DNA of 64,000 bases from an uncultured Faecalibacterium sp. Lineage in GTDB: Bacteria; Bacillota; Clostridia; Oscillospirales; Ruminococcaceae. The translations under genes and the position numbers were made by a program. Location of the stretch: the NCBI GenBank assembly GCA_937907025.1, contig CALESJ010000001.1, positions 3,332 to 67,331 of the forward strand. The letters are read 5' to 3'. Below are positions 44,200-53,014 of the stretch, piece after piece (positions within the stretch are counted from its first letter, which is position 1; each line of letters opens with the position of its first letter). The notes under the pieces are model-generated. The model saw nothing but the letters and a program-made list of their open reading frames with translations, did not search any database and had not been told where the DNA came from.

Positions 44200-45045
44200 T
44201 TATTGTATCCGTGGTGCTCTGGCTTGTTGTTTGCTCCTTTTGCTGTTTTGGGCATAATAAAACATATACTGCTGCATCACACCCGCATAATCCGGGTAGA
44301 GTGGGAACGGATTATAACCATGGTATTCCTGGTCGATGATTCTTTTGATCCATACATCGATGGGGGCTTGCGCTAACCGGTGGTAGGCAAAAAGAGAAAC
44401 ACAGTTTGCAACTTTTACCCCTACGCCCTTGATTTTTGATAGCTCCAGAATCAATTCCTGATCCGAAAGAGTATGAAGCCTATGAAGGTCGATTTTTCCG
44501 GATAAGACCTGTTCTATCGCGTTAAGAACATATTTCGCCCGATAACCCAGTTTGCATTGTATAAGGTCTTCCTCTGTTGCGGTTTGCAGCTGAATTGCGG
44601 TTGGAAAGGAATAGCATTTCTCGTACTCTGTATCAATTATGGAGCCGAACTTTCTGCACAAAAGTTCAACCGACTTTTTAATTGCGGGAATGCTTTTTCT
44701 TTGGAAAATGATAAACGTAATCAGCATTTCCCACTCGTCTTGTCTTAATATTCGGATTCCTTGCCCGATTGAAGAGGCCTTTTTTAAAAAAAGATCATCG
44801 TCAGGAATCAATGCTCGAATGCGGGTATATTGTGTGGATAAATCGAAGTAGTTGTACCACACATCCTTCCATTCGTCTGCGGAACAATTTACAAAATACT
44901 CCTGCCCATTTATGGCAGTTATGTACAGGACTTTGTTGTGGTAAATAAAGCGGTACCTGTTTGAGTCCACTTTGTCGGCTCTAAAGCACTGACCGCTGTC
45001 TATGATTTTTGCAAGGGAAAAATCATCATGGATTTGTATGTTCAT
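44200..45045 (-). CDS. HhH-GPD DNA glycosylase (OGG1/AlkA-like)
   Basis: This 281-aa protein has an OGG-type N-terminal domain (SGQCFRADKV) followed by the helix-hairpin-helix GPD fold: LSKIKGVGVKVANCVSLFAYHR with the catalytic Lys and APIDVWIKRII with the catalytic Asp. Such enzymes excise 8-oxoguanine or alkylated or mismatched bases. Its start overlaps the controller-gene stop by 4 bp, and the endonuclease follows, so it belongs to the RM operon. It may repair lesions or G:T mismatches from 5-methylcytosine deamination, as Vsr or Mig do elsewhere; this role is inferred. Confidence 0.85.
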   Translation of the reverse strand: MNIQIHDDFSLAKIIDSGQCFRADKVDSNRYRFIYHNKVLYITAINGQEYFVNCSADEWKDVWYNYFDLSTQYTRIRALIPDDDLFLKKASSIGQGIRILRQDEWEMLITFIIFQRKSIPAIKKSVELLCRKFGSIIDTEYEKCYSFPTAIQLQTATEEDLIQCKLGYRAKYVLNAIEQVLSGKIDLHRLHTLSDQELILELSKIKGVGVKVANCVSLFAYHRLAQAPIDVWIKRIIDQEYHGYNPFPLYPDYAGVMQQYMFYYAQNSKRSKQQARAPRIQ

Positions 45046-45266
45046 ACGCTTCCATTATCCTCATAGATAAAAAGCTTATAAGCTTCAACACCCAATGCAT
45101 CTGCTATTTTCTGTATATTATCTATGGAGATGTTCCTTTTTTCGCGTTCCAGGGCACTAATATATGTTCTATGCAATCCGGAAAGTTCGGCTAACTTTTC
45201 CTGAGATAATTCTTTGGCGGTGCGATATTCCTTCACATTTTTTGCGAAGATATGTATCAATTTCAT
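45042..45266 (-). CDS. RM controller (C) protein, XRE-family HTH
   Basis: This 74-aa protein is almost entirely an XRE helix-turn-helix: VKEYRTAKELSQEKLAELSG then HRTYISALEREKRNISIDNIQKIADALGVEAYKLF. Size and sequence match controller proteins of type II RM systems, which bind C-boxes upstream of their own gene to delay and then boost endonuclease expression. Two 12-bp direct repeats precede it. It is coupled to the glycosylase by an ATGA overlap. Confidence 0.88.
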   Translation of the reverse strand: MKLIHIFAKNVKEYRTAKELSQEKLAELSGLHRTYISALEREKRNISIDNIQKIADALGVEAYKLFIYEDNGSV

Positions 45267-45662
45267 GGTGGTGGCCCTTTCCGTAAATCTATCTATAAAT
45301 CATTATCGTTCATTGTATACAATAAGTCTACATACAATAAGTCCCATTTGCTTGGTCTTTCAAATTGGCAAGGAAAACTGAAAAAACGGCAGAACGCTTT
45401 TTTCAATCATTTGTGAAACACTATTTGTGCGATAGCGCCTTTGAATCCGGGGTGCCGTAACCGATATCCTTATGTATAGCTGTCGGCCGTGCGCATAACC
45501 GAGCAAGTATAACAAAAGCCGGTCAACCATTCGGTTGGCCGGCTTGGCAGTTGAGGGAAACAGGAATTGTGACCTTCCCATCATACAATCAAACGATATA
45601 GGAACCCCTAAAACATAGATTCACACATAACGCATCTTTGTGAGAAAATGCCAAGTGAGGGC
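45267..45662. promoter_or_regulatory. C-box operator region and flanking intergenic DNA
   Basis: On the minus strand GACTTATTGTAT is repeated exactly with a 15-bp period (plus 45317-45328 and 45332-45343), and TTGTATACAA (45313-45322) is a perfect palindrome. GATAAT further down is a plausible -10. This matches C-protein operators. The rest holds a hairpin AAGCCGGTCAACC / GGTTGGCCGGCTT (45516-45545) with TTTTG on the minus strand, a possible terminator of the activase gene or island end; nothing else was seen. Confidence 0.75.
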
Positions 45663-45786
45663 TTACCCGTTTCGCGGCGTTTTGTCCAGGGTGCCGCCCG
45701 GCGTGTGGCCGCTGCCGGCACCGTGGCGCACATTCATCACCAGCATCTGCAGACGGTTCTCGATGTTGGCAAAGCTGACATCGGGG

Positions 45787-48700
45787 TCATAGTCCAGCGG
45801 CAGGATCTGCGCATCGGGGGTACTGTTCCTTGATCTTTTTGGTGATACCACGGCCCACCACATGGTTGGGCAGACAGCCGAACGGCTGCAGGATGACAAA
45901 GGCGCGGCAGCCGTTTTCGGCATGGTGCAAAATCTCGCCGGGGATCAGGATGCCTTCGCCTGCATCAAAGGTATGCGGGATGATGGGGTCGCTCTTGACG
46001 GCCAGATCCTGGATGCGGGCCGGCTTTTCGTAAAGGGGATGCGCCGAAGCAATGCGGTCGGTCAAGTCATGCGCCGCGTCGAACAGATGGTCCGCCATAC
46101 GGTACCAGGCCTTTTCGGCCGGGGTGCGGCCGACATGCTGCTCCTTGACCTGGCTGTCCTGGTAGAAGTAGGTCTTCTGGATAACGTCGGTCATCCGGGC
46201 TTCGATGATCTCAAAGCCGTTGCGCTCCAGGTAGGCTTCAATGTCACGGTTGGCGCCGGGGTGGAAGTTGAGCAGATATTCGCCGACGATGAGCACCCGC
46301 GGGCGCAGATGGGAGCGGTCATAGGGCACGGCCTTCATCTTTTCGATGCCGCGGCGCAGCCCTTCGGCGGCCCCACGCACACCGCCCTTCTCGATGCCTT
46401 CGACCAGGTCGTCCATTGCACTTTCAAAGGCGCGGTCCGCTGCGCCGCGTTTCAGCTCATAGGGGCGAATCTTGCGCAGCAATTCCTCCAGCGCGTCGAT
46501 CATCGGCAAACCGAAAGCAATGCGCACCGAGGACAACAGATTGAGCCGGAAACCCGGATGCAGATTGTGCACGTCCTTGTCATCGTTGGTCAGAATGGGA
46601 ATGTTGGCAAACCCGGCATCGTCCAGCGCCTTGCGCAGCAGCGCGCTGTAATGGGTCAGGCGGCAGTCACCGATATATTTGGCCATTGCCACCGCCGTAT
46701 TGTCAAGGTCGTACTGGCCGCTTTGCAGGGCGGCAAGCACCTCGCCGATGACGATCTGGGCCGGGAAGCAGATGTCGTTATGGACATAGCGCTTGCCCAT
46801 CCGGATGGCGTTCTCCCGCCCGATGGCCAGCGGCACTGCCCGGATACCCTGGGCGCTGAACACCGCCGACAGCAGCCGACAGAACGCGTGGGAGGTGTTG
46901 GGCACCAGTACGGTTTTCTTTCGGTCGGCTTTTTCAAACTTGACCGGGTAAGGATCGCGCAGCGGCTGGGGCTTGGGCGGCTCGGTCTGCTGGGCACGGC
47001 GCATGGCGACCGTTTCCAGAAAGGAGCGCACCCGGATGCGCAGCGGCCCCTGGACATCGCTTTCGTCCACCTTGAGGATCAGGGGGATTTTGCCGGAAAT
47101 TTCCTTCATCAGGCGCAGAATCTCGTCGGACAGGTAGGCGTCATGGCCGCAGCCGAAGCTGACAAGCTGCACATACTCGAGGTGTGGGTTGCGTGCGGCG
47201 ATGATGGCGCTGGAGAGCATCCGGGCATGGAAGTTGTTGACGATGTCCAGCCGGCTCATGCTCAGGTCGACATCCTCGACACCGGGCACGGCGTCAGCCG
47301 TCAGCACCGGGATGCCCATACCGGCAAACAGTTCGGGCAGCTCATGGTTGACCAGCGAATCGTTCTGGTACGGACGGGAGGCCAGGATAACCGCAAAGCG
47401 GTTTTCGCGGGTGACCTGGTCCAGCACCTCCTGGCCGCGGGTCTGCAGTGCCGTGTGGAAGGCACGCTCCGCCTCATCGGCGGCGCGCAGCGCGTGCTTG
47501 GTTTCCGCTGCCGGAATGTCAAAGGTTTCAGAGAAATAGCGGACCAGCTGCTTTTCCCGGTCGGTCGTCGTGAACCAGTGGAAGAGCGGCGCATCGTAGG
47601 GGATGCCCCACTGCTTGGCCGGATTGTCCGAGTTGCCGATAACCAGGGGATATCCCTTGACGACAGCACACATGGAACGGCTGGTGACCTGGGTGTTCTC
47701 GGTCGGGACGGTGGTCACGGCCGGCATGAAGATACGGTCCACCTTCTTTTCGGCCAGATTGCGGATATGACCATGCACAAGTTTGGCAGGGAAGCAGACG
47801 GTATCCGACGTGACAGCCGATATGCCGCTTTCGTACAGTTTGCGGGTACTGCGGTCGGACAGCTGGACCCGGAAGCCCAGCCCGCGCAGCAGCGTACCCC
47901 AGAAAGGCAGTGTATCCCAGAAGGCCAGCACCCGCGGGATGCCGATGGTGATGCCACGGTCCCTGACCGGCTGGGCGATGGGATAGTCGCGCAGCAGCAG
48001 CTTTTCGCGCTCCTGAAACAGGTTGGGCACAGCGCCGGCCTTTTTGCGTTGTTCGGCCAGCTGGGCACGCACCTTTTCGTCCTTGGGGTCGCCCAGGATC
48101 TCGCCGCGCTCGCAGCGGTTGTTGGTGATCCAGGAATTGCCGTTGGAAAACCGCAGGATGGTCCGTTTGCAGTGGTTGGTGCAGAACGGGCAGGGGGCAT
48201 TTTCCTCCTGATGGTAGGTGAAGTCCTCCAGGGCATCAAGGCCCAGGAAGGTCTGGTTTTCGGGATGTTCGTGGTAGCGCTCGCGGGTGAGCAGCGCAAT
48301 GCCGATCGCCCCCATCAGGCCGGGGTACGGCGCCCGGATGACTTGGCGGCCGGTGTATTCTTCCAGCGCGCGCAGCACGGCGTTGTTTTCAAAGGTGCCG
48401 CCCTGTACGACGATGCGGTCGCCCAGCGAGTCGAGGTTGGACAGCCGGATGACCTTGGTAAAGACGTTCTCGATGATGGAGCGGCAGAGCCCGGCCATGA
48501 TGTCCTGGGCGCTCTTGCCGTTGCGCTGTTCGGTGATGATGCTGCTGTTCATGAACACCGTGCAGCGGCTGCCCAGCACAGCGGGCTTGCGGGAAGCAAA
48601 GGCCGCATCGGCGATCTGCCTGGTGGGAATGCCCAGCGAAGCGGCGAAGTTTTCGAGAAAGGAGCCGCAGCCCGAGGAACAGGCTTCATTGACAACGATG

Positions 48701-50091
48701 TTGGTGATAATACCGTTGTCCAGCCACATTGCCTTCATATCCTGGCCGCCGATGTCAAGCAGGAAGGTAGCATCCTGGACATACTTTTTGGTTGCGCGGG
48801 CGTGGGCCACCGTTTCGACGGTGTGATACTCGGCACCGTAGGCTTTGGCAAACAGCATTTCGCCGTAGCCGGTCGTACCGGCTGCCAGGATGTGCAGCTT
48901 GGCACCGGCTGCACGGTAGCGGTCGCGCAGCGCCAGCAGCGCCCGCTTGGCCACATTGAGCGGCTCGCCGGCGTTGGAGGCGTAGAAGGAATCCAGCAGG
49001 TTTTCCTCGTCATCCATCAGCACAAACTTGGTCGTCGTGCTGCCCGAGTCGATGCCCAAAAAGGCATAGATTTCCTCGCCGGGTTGGGGCTGTCTGGGCG
49101 TCAGGGCGGGCTTCTGGTGCCGCTTTTCAAAGGCGGCCTGCTCCTCGGCCGAGGCAAAGAACGGCCGAGCGGCTTCGCTCTGGACGGTATGAGGCGCGCA
49201 GTCCTGCAGCCGGGTCTTCAGGTCGCCGGGCAGTGTGGGCACGCAGTCGCCGCGGAACATCGTTTCGGCACAGACGGCGGCGCCGCAGGCCACCATCAGC
49301 TCGGGGCGGTCGGGAATAAGGATCTCGTCCTCGGCCAGACCCAGGCGCTGTGCAAACACCTGAACCAGCACGGGATTGAAGGTCAGGAGACCACCTTCGA
49401 ACACGACAGGACGGGTGATCTCCAGCCCCTGGGCCAGCCCGCCGATCGTCTGTTTGGCGATGGCGTGGAACGCCGATAACGCCAGGTCCGCCTTGGCTAC
49501 CCCCTGGTTGAGCAGGGGCTGGATGTCGGTTTTGGCATAGACACCGCAGCGCCCGGAAATATCGTAGACGCAGCTGCCTTGGGCTGCCAGGGCGTTGAAC
49601 TGCTCCACCGGAACTTTCAGCAGCGAGGCGATCTCGTCAATAAAGGCGCCGGTACCGCCAGCACAGCTGCCGTTCATCCGCATATCGGCTACGGTGCGTG
49701 CCCCGGTGACCGGGTCGGTCTGGAAAAAGATCATCTTGGCGTCCTGACCGCCCAGTTCAATCGCGCTGCCCACCTTCTGGTAGCGGCGGCGCAGCGCCGC
49801 CGCGTTGGCGGCAACTTCCTGTGCAAAGGGCAAATCCAGCGCTTCGGCAATGGGCTTGGCGCCAGAGCCTGTCAGGCAGACCCGGAAGGTCTGCTCCGGA
49901 AATGCCCGGGCCAGCTGGTCCAGTACGTTGAGTACGCTGTGCACCTGGTCGGCGTGGTGGCGGCGATAGTCCGAATAAAGTACCTCGCCGCTGTCCGGTT
50001 CCAGCACTGCCACCTTGGTGGTGGTGGAGCCGATATCAATGCCGGCGGCGAGGCCCTGGGAATAATTTGTATGTTGTGTTTCCAATACCAT
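45787..50091 (-). CDS. 2-hydroxyacyl-CoA dehydratase activase / subunit fusion, frameshifted at the 3' end
   Basis: About 1434 residues from ATG 50091 (MVLETQHTNYSQGLAAGIDIG). Two BadF/BcrA ASKHA domains are visible: GIDIGSTTTKVAVLEP...GGTGAFIDEIA, and LGIDSGSTTTKFVLMDDEE...ACSSGCGSFLENFA with the cluster-ligand Cys. DUF2229 and HgdB-like dehydratase regions follow. These ATP-driven proteins reduce a low-potential 4Fe-4S enzyme. The frame ends at 45787 (CADPAAGL), but the expected C-terminus (PDAQILPLDYDPDVSFANIENRLQ cut in another frame) continues to 45663. One extra C in the CCCCC run near 45818 explains the shift. Confidence 0.85.
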   Translation of the reverse strand: MVLETQHTNYSQGLAAGIDIGSTTTKVAVLEPDSGEVLYSDYRRHHADQVHSVLNVLDQLARAFPEQTFRVCLTGSGAKPIAEALDLPFAQEVAANAAALRRRYQKVGSAIELGGQDAKMIFFQTDPVTGARTVADMRMNGSCAGGTGAFIDEIASLLKVPVEQFNALAAQGSCVYDISGRCGVYAKTDIQPLLNQGVAKADLALSAFHAIAKQTIGGLAQGLEITRPVVFEGGLLTFNPVLVQVFAQRLGLAEDEILIPDRPELMVACGAAVCAETMFRGDCVPTLPGDLKTRLQDCAPHTVQSEAARPFFASAEEQAAFEKRHQKPALTPRQPQPGEEIYAFLGIDSGSTTTKFVLMDDEENLLDSFYASNAGEPLNVAKRALLALRDRYRAAGAKLHILAAGTTGYGEMLFAKAYGAEYHTVETVAHARATKKYVQDATFLLDIGGQDMKAMWLDNGIITNIVVNEACSSGCGSFLENFAASLGIPTRQIADAAFASRKPAVLGSRCTVFMNSSIITEQRNGKSAQDIMAGLCRSIIENVFTKVIRLSNLDSLGDRIVVQGGTFENNAVLRALEEYTGRQVIRAPYPGLMGAIGIALLTRERYHEHPENQTFLGLDALEDFTYHQEENAPCPFCTNHCKRTILRFSNGNSWITNNRCERGEILGDPKDEKVRAQLAEQRKKAGAVPNLFQEREKLLLRDYPIAQPVRDRGITIGIPRVLAFWDTLPFWGTLLRGLGFRVQLSDRSTRKLYESGISAVTSDTVCFPAKLVHGHIRNLAEKKVDRIFMPAVTTVPTENTQVTSRSMCAVVKGYPLVIGNSDNPAKQWGIPYDAPLFHWFTTTDREKQLVRYFSETFDIPAAETKHALRAADEAERAFHTALQTRGQEVLDQVTRENRFAVILASRPYQNDSLVNHELPELFAGMGIPVLTADAVPGVEDVDLSMSRLDIVNNFHARMLSSAIIAARNPHLEYVQLVSFGCGHDAYLSDEILRLMKEISGKIPLILKVDESDVQGPLRIRVRSFLETVAMRRAQQTEPPKPQPLRDPYPVKFEKADRKKTVLVPNTSHAFCRLLSAVFSAQGIRAVPLAIGRENAIRMGKRYVHNDICFPAQIVIGEVLAALQSGQYDLDNTAVAMAKYIGDCRLTHYSALLRKALDDAGFANIPILTNDDKDVHNLHPGFRLNLLSSVRIAFGLPMIDALEELLRKIRPYELKRGAADRAFESAMDDLVEGIEKGGVRGAAEGLRRGIEKMKAVPYDRSHLRPRVLIVGEYLLNFHPGANRDIEAYLERNGFEIIEARMTDVIQKTYFYQDSQVKEQHVGRTPAEKAWYRMADHLFDAAHDLTDRIASAHPLYEKPARIQDLAVKSDPIIPHTFDAGEGILIPGEILHHAENGCRAFVILQPFGCLPNHVVGRGITKKIKEQYPRCADPAAGL

Positions 50092-50238
50092 GGTTGTTAC
50101 GTTCTTTCTGATGAATTCGAGCCGGAAAACGACCCGGAAAAATAAAAGTGTGGTGGGGGGGCGGTTCCGGGATTCGACCCTTTCCGCCCAAATGCGACTA
50201 TACCCCATTTACTATTAAACTATGTTTTTTGTTGGAAA

Positions 50239-50273
50239 AGAAGTGAAAATATGGTATTATTAATGCGAAAGTA
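50239..50273 (+). promoter_or_regulatory. LysR-family gene promoter
   Basis: TTGGAA, 17 nt, TATTAT within about 50233-50261, followed by the ribosome site AAAGGAG. It lies in the divergent intergenic region shared with the activase gene, where the LysR protein would be expected to bind. Coordinates are approximate. Confidence 0.5.
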
Positions 50274-50293
50274 TCATAAATAAAGGAGATACG

Positions 50294-51175
50294 TTGTTGA
50301 ACACGCAACAATTGGAAACATTTATTCAGGTGGCGGAAAACCTGAATTTTGCCCGCGCCGCCGAGGAGCTGAACATCACTCAGTCGGCGGTTTCACGGCA
50401 GATCCAGGGCCTGGAGGATGAGCTGAACACCAAACTGTTCTACCGTACCACCCGCACGGTTACGCTGACCCCCGAAGGAGCAATCTTTCTGGAACATGCC
50501 AAACAGGTACTGGGGCAGCTGCATGTTGCAGCGGCGCGTATCCAGCACCACAGCAACACAACGACCCGGGTGCTGCGCATCGGCTGCGAAAGCGAAACCG
50601 ACTTGGATTTTTTGTGCGGCATCCTGTCTGCCTGCCGCCAGGAAATCGCCGCGTTTCACCCGTTTTTGCGGGTTCTGACCCACCGGCTGCTGCTGAACCT
50701 GTTCTTCCAGGGGGAACTGGAGGTTCTGTTCGGTTTCCGCGAAAGCCTGCCTCTGCGCAGTGATGTGACCTTTGTGCCGCTGCTGCAGGTGCCGCTGTGC
50801 TGCGTGATGCCCCCCGACCATCCGCTGGCGGCACATACCACGATTGCGGAGGAAACATTGTTCCAGCAACATCTGGTGCTGTGCAGCAACTACACGATTC
50901 CGGCGCAGGTGGTGGCGCTGCAAAACCGCATTGCCCAGCACCTGTACCCGGAGCAGGTGCACATCAGCGAGAACCCGCAGGTCGTGCGGATGCTTGTGCG
51001 GGCCGGGTACGGCTGTGCAATTCTGCCCCGGCCATCTGCCGGGCGGGACGGGCTGGTCTATCTGCCGCTGGAGGGGCTGGAACCGATGACCTACGGGCTG
51101 TGCTACACCAAAAACGCCGCCGATTCATTGCTGCGGGAGTTCCTGGCCATAGTCCAGCGATACACCGAACGCTGA
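50294..51175 (+). CDS. LysR-family transcriptional regulator
   Basis: This 293-aa protein uses a TTG start at 50294 preceded by AAAGGAG. The N-terminal winged HTH is typical (LETFIQVAENLNFARAAEEL, ITQSAVSRQIQGLEDELNTKLFYRT), followed by the periplasmic-binding-like effector domain. Divergent arrangement with the dehydratase activase suggests that gene as its target. The inducer is unknown. Confidence 0.92.
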   Translation: MLNTQQLETFIQVAENLNFARAAEELNITQSAVSRQIQGLEDELNTKLFYRTTRTVTLTPEGAIFLEHAKQVLGQLHVAAARIQHHSNTTTRVLRIGCESETDLDFLCGILSACRQEIAAFHPFLRVLTHRLLLNLFFQGELEVLFGFRESLPLRSDVTFVPLLQVPLCCVMPPDHPLAAHTTIAEETLFQQHLVLCSNYTIPAQVVALQNRIAQHLYPEQVHISENPQVVRMLVRAGYGCAILPRPSAGRDGLVYLPLEGLEPMTYGLCYTKNAADSLLREFLAIVQRYTER

Positions 51176-51309
51176 AACAGCCAAAACATTCGGCTCTTTG
51201 CGGCAACTGAACGGCTGGATTACAGCGTCCGGTGAGTTTTTTCCGCTGATATTGCCTGACCGCTTTTTGGTTTTGCCAAAAAAAGTGAATTGGAATAATC
51301 AGAGGGCAG

Positions 51310-51361
51310 AAAAAGAGCCACGGTCTGTCACCGCTTGGGTGGATAGACTGTGGCTCTTTTT
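51310..51361. terminator. Bidirectional terminator between lysR and cupin genes
   Basis: Stem AAAAAGAGCCAC + GTCT and complement (51310-51325, 51345-51361), with T-runs on both strands. Confidence 0.9.
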
Positions 51362-51385
51362 GTTCTGTGATGACTTTCAGAAAAT

Positions 51386-51706
51386 TTATTTTGTTTCAGG
51401 TGCGGGAGCTTTTACGACAATCAACTCAAGCGTATCATCGTGCAGGTTCCGCACATTCATTTTGGTGTGGAAGGGAATGTTGAGCATGGTCCCAGCAGGG
51501 TATTCATGAATCTCCTGATCATCCAGCCCAATGGAGAGCAGCCCTCTGATAACAGTCATATAGATATATTTTGCATTTGCAAAATGCTCCGGCATCCCTT
51601 CGCCCTTGTTGAAAATCATGTGGATGTAATGAATGTTTTCGTCCATCAATACCTTTTCAACGGCTTTTTGATTTCCTTGTGCCAGTGTAAAAATCTGTTC
51701 GATCAT
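51386..51706 (-). CDS. Small cupin-domain protein
   Basis: This 106-aa single-domain protein has the cupin layout: HYIHMIFNKGEGMPEHFANAKYIYMTVIRG, then a PAGTMLNIPFHTKMNVRN second motif. Metal-ligand His/Glu residues are present in motif 1 (H in MPEHF) but sparse in motif 2 (H in PFHTK). Function unknown; such proteins bind small ligands or metals. It is convergent with lysR. Confidence 0.8.
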   Translation of the reverse strand: MIEQIFTLAQGNQKAVEKVLMDENIHYIHMIFNKGEGMPEHFANAKYIYMTVIRGLLSIGLDDQEIHEYPAGTMLNIPFHTKMNVRNLHDDTLELIVVKAPAPETK

Positions 51707-51889
51707 AATAGATATGCCTCCGTATGTAATGCTGTTGGGGGAAGTGATTGCAAATGATACTCACCTGCAATCACTTCCAATCTATGTAAAGCCCCTTCCA
51801 AAAGAAGCGGCGGATTTTAGAAGTTCATAAAACTGCGCCAGAAATAAAGGTAAAGGCAGGTTTAAATTCCGATAAGTAAAAGCTTACCT

Positions 51890-52213
51890 CTAAATTTCCT
51901 CTTTCAGTATGTAAATTTTTCTGTTGTCTACTTTGATAATCCCATGATCTTGCATACGCTTCAACTCTCTGAAGAGAGAAGGGCGCTGAACGCCAAAATG
52001 GTCCGCCAGTTGTTTCTTGCTGATGGGGAGTGTGACTGGATTGGTCCCTTGCTCGACACGGAGCTTCTTTAGGTACTCCCATACATTCAGGCGCAGGGAT
52101 TTATTTGTATACAGATTTAATTTTTGATTGATCGTTTGCAGATTCGTCGAGATACATTTCAGAAAATTTATGGTGAACTGATAGTCATGTAGCTTTATCG
52201 CGGCAATCGTCAT
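51890..52213 (-). CDS. Crp/Fnr-family regulator, N-terminally truncated
   Basis: This 107-aa product keeps the C-terminal part of a Crp/Fnr regulator: the dimer helix (FTINFLKCISTNLQTINQKL) and winged HTH (TLPISKKQLADHFGVQRPSLFRELKRMQDHG). The N-terminal cyclic-nucleotide-like sensor (about 110 residues) is missing; upstream DNA belongs to the divergent permease gene and the frame hits a stop there. It is probably a remnant that could still bind DNA. Confidence 0.7.
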   Translation of the reverse strand: MTIAAIKLHDYQFTINFLKCISTNLQTINQKLNLYTNKSLRLNVWEYLKKLRVEQGTNPVTLPISKKQLADHFGVQRPSLFRELKRMQDHGIIKVDNRKIYILKEEI

Positions 52214-52237
52214 TGCATTGGTTATGGGGGTGGTATT

Positions 52238-53014
52238 GTGAAAATCATTAAACGTTTAAAAGCCAATCTCTTCCTTTCCGTAATTATTTTGGCCTATGCT
52301 ATCCTGTTTGTATTTCGGCCGGATCTTTCTGTACAAAGCGTATATAACAGCGGATACTATATAAAAGAAATGCTGATGATCATGCCCGTTGTATTCATAC
52401 TGACTGCATTGTTGGATACATGGGTTCCAAGAGAAGTCATATTAAAATATTTGGGAAGCGGCTCCCAGTGGAAAGGCATATTGATTGCATTTGTGTTTGG
52501 CAGCGTTTCTGCCGGTCCGATTTATGCTGCGTTTCCTTTTTGTACAATGCTTCGAAAAAAAGGGGCTTCTACCCAGAATATCGTTATAATTTTGAGTTCG
52601 TGGGCTGTTTTGAAAATTCCAATGTTGCTCAATGAAGCAAAGTTCCTTGGACCTCAGTTTATGGCTCTTAGATGGGTACTTACTGTTATCTCCATCATCG
52701 TTTTTTCTTGGATTATGAACAAGATTATTAAAGAAAAAGATATGCCCGAAGATAATGTTTCTATTGCGGAGGGCGTACATATAACCAGGGATGCCTGCAT
52801 GGGATGTCGTCAATGTGTTCGCAATTACCCGGACTTGTTTGCTATGGATGGCAAAAAGGCCAGCGTTTTGGATTATGAAAGCAGGGATGACAGTGCCGAT
52901 GGAAAACCAACGGATAAAACAGGGACCGTATATTTCATTCCTGCCGGTAAGCGATGGATGGAGAGCGAAAGAACTGTATTATTTCTCAGACGAAAGAATA
53001 CCAGAAGAAAATAG
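52238..53014 (+). CDS. Permease with C-terminal ferredoxin-like segment, truncated
   Basis: GTG start at 52238 (GGGGGTGG upstream). Residues 1-170 form a permease of the DUF318/ArsP-like type with about five helices and repeated GxxxGPIYAAFP-type turns (GSVSAGPIYAAFPFCTML). Residues 180-215 carry an iron-sulfur-like motif ITRDACMGCRQCVRNYPDLFAMDGKKA. From about residue 215 on (52880) the sequence is antisense MATE gene, so the true C-terminus is lost. It is paired with a Crp-type regulator fragment. Metal(loid) export is a guess. Confidence 0.7.
   Translation: MKIIKRLKANLFLSVIILAYAILFVFRPDLSVQSVYNSGYYIKEMLMIMPVVFILTALLDTWVPREVILKYLGSGSQWKGILIAFVFGSVSAGPIYAAFPFCTMLRKKGASTQNIVIILSSWAVLKIPMLLNEAKFLGPQFMALRWVLTVISIIVFSWIMNKIIKEKDMPEDNVSIAEGVHITRDACMGCRQCVRNYPDLFAMDGKKASVLDYESRDDSADGKPTDKTGTVYFIPAGKRWMESERTVLFLRRKNTRRK

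Noticed and set aside
25036..52880. Inversion between the two double-truncation junctions
   Set aside because: Mentally inverting the segment would join permease sense to antisense of the other permease; neither gene is restored, so the junctions are not two ends of one simple inversion.
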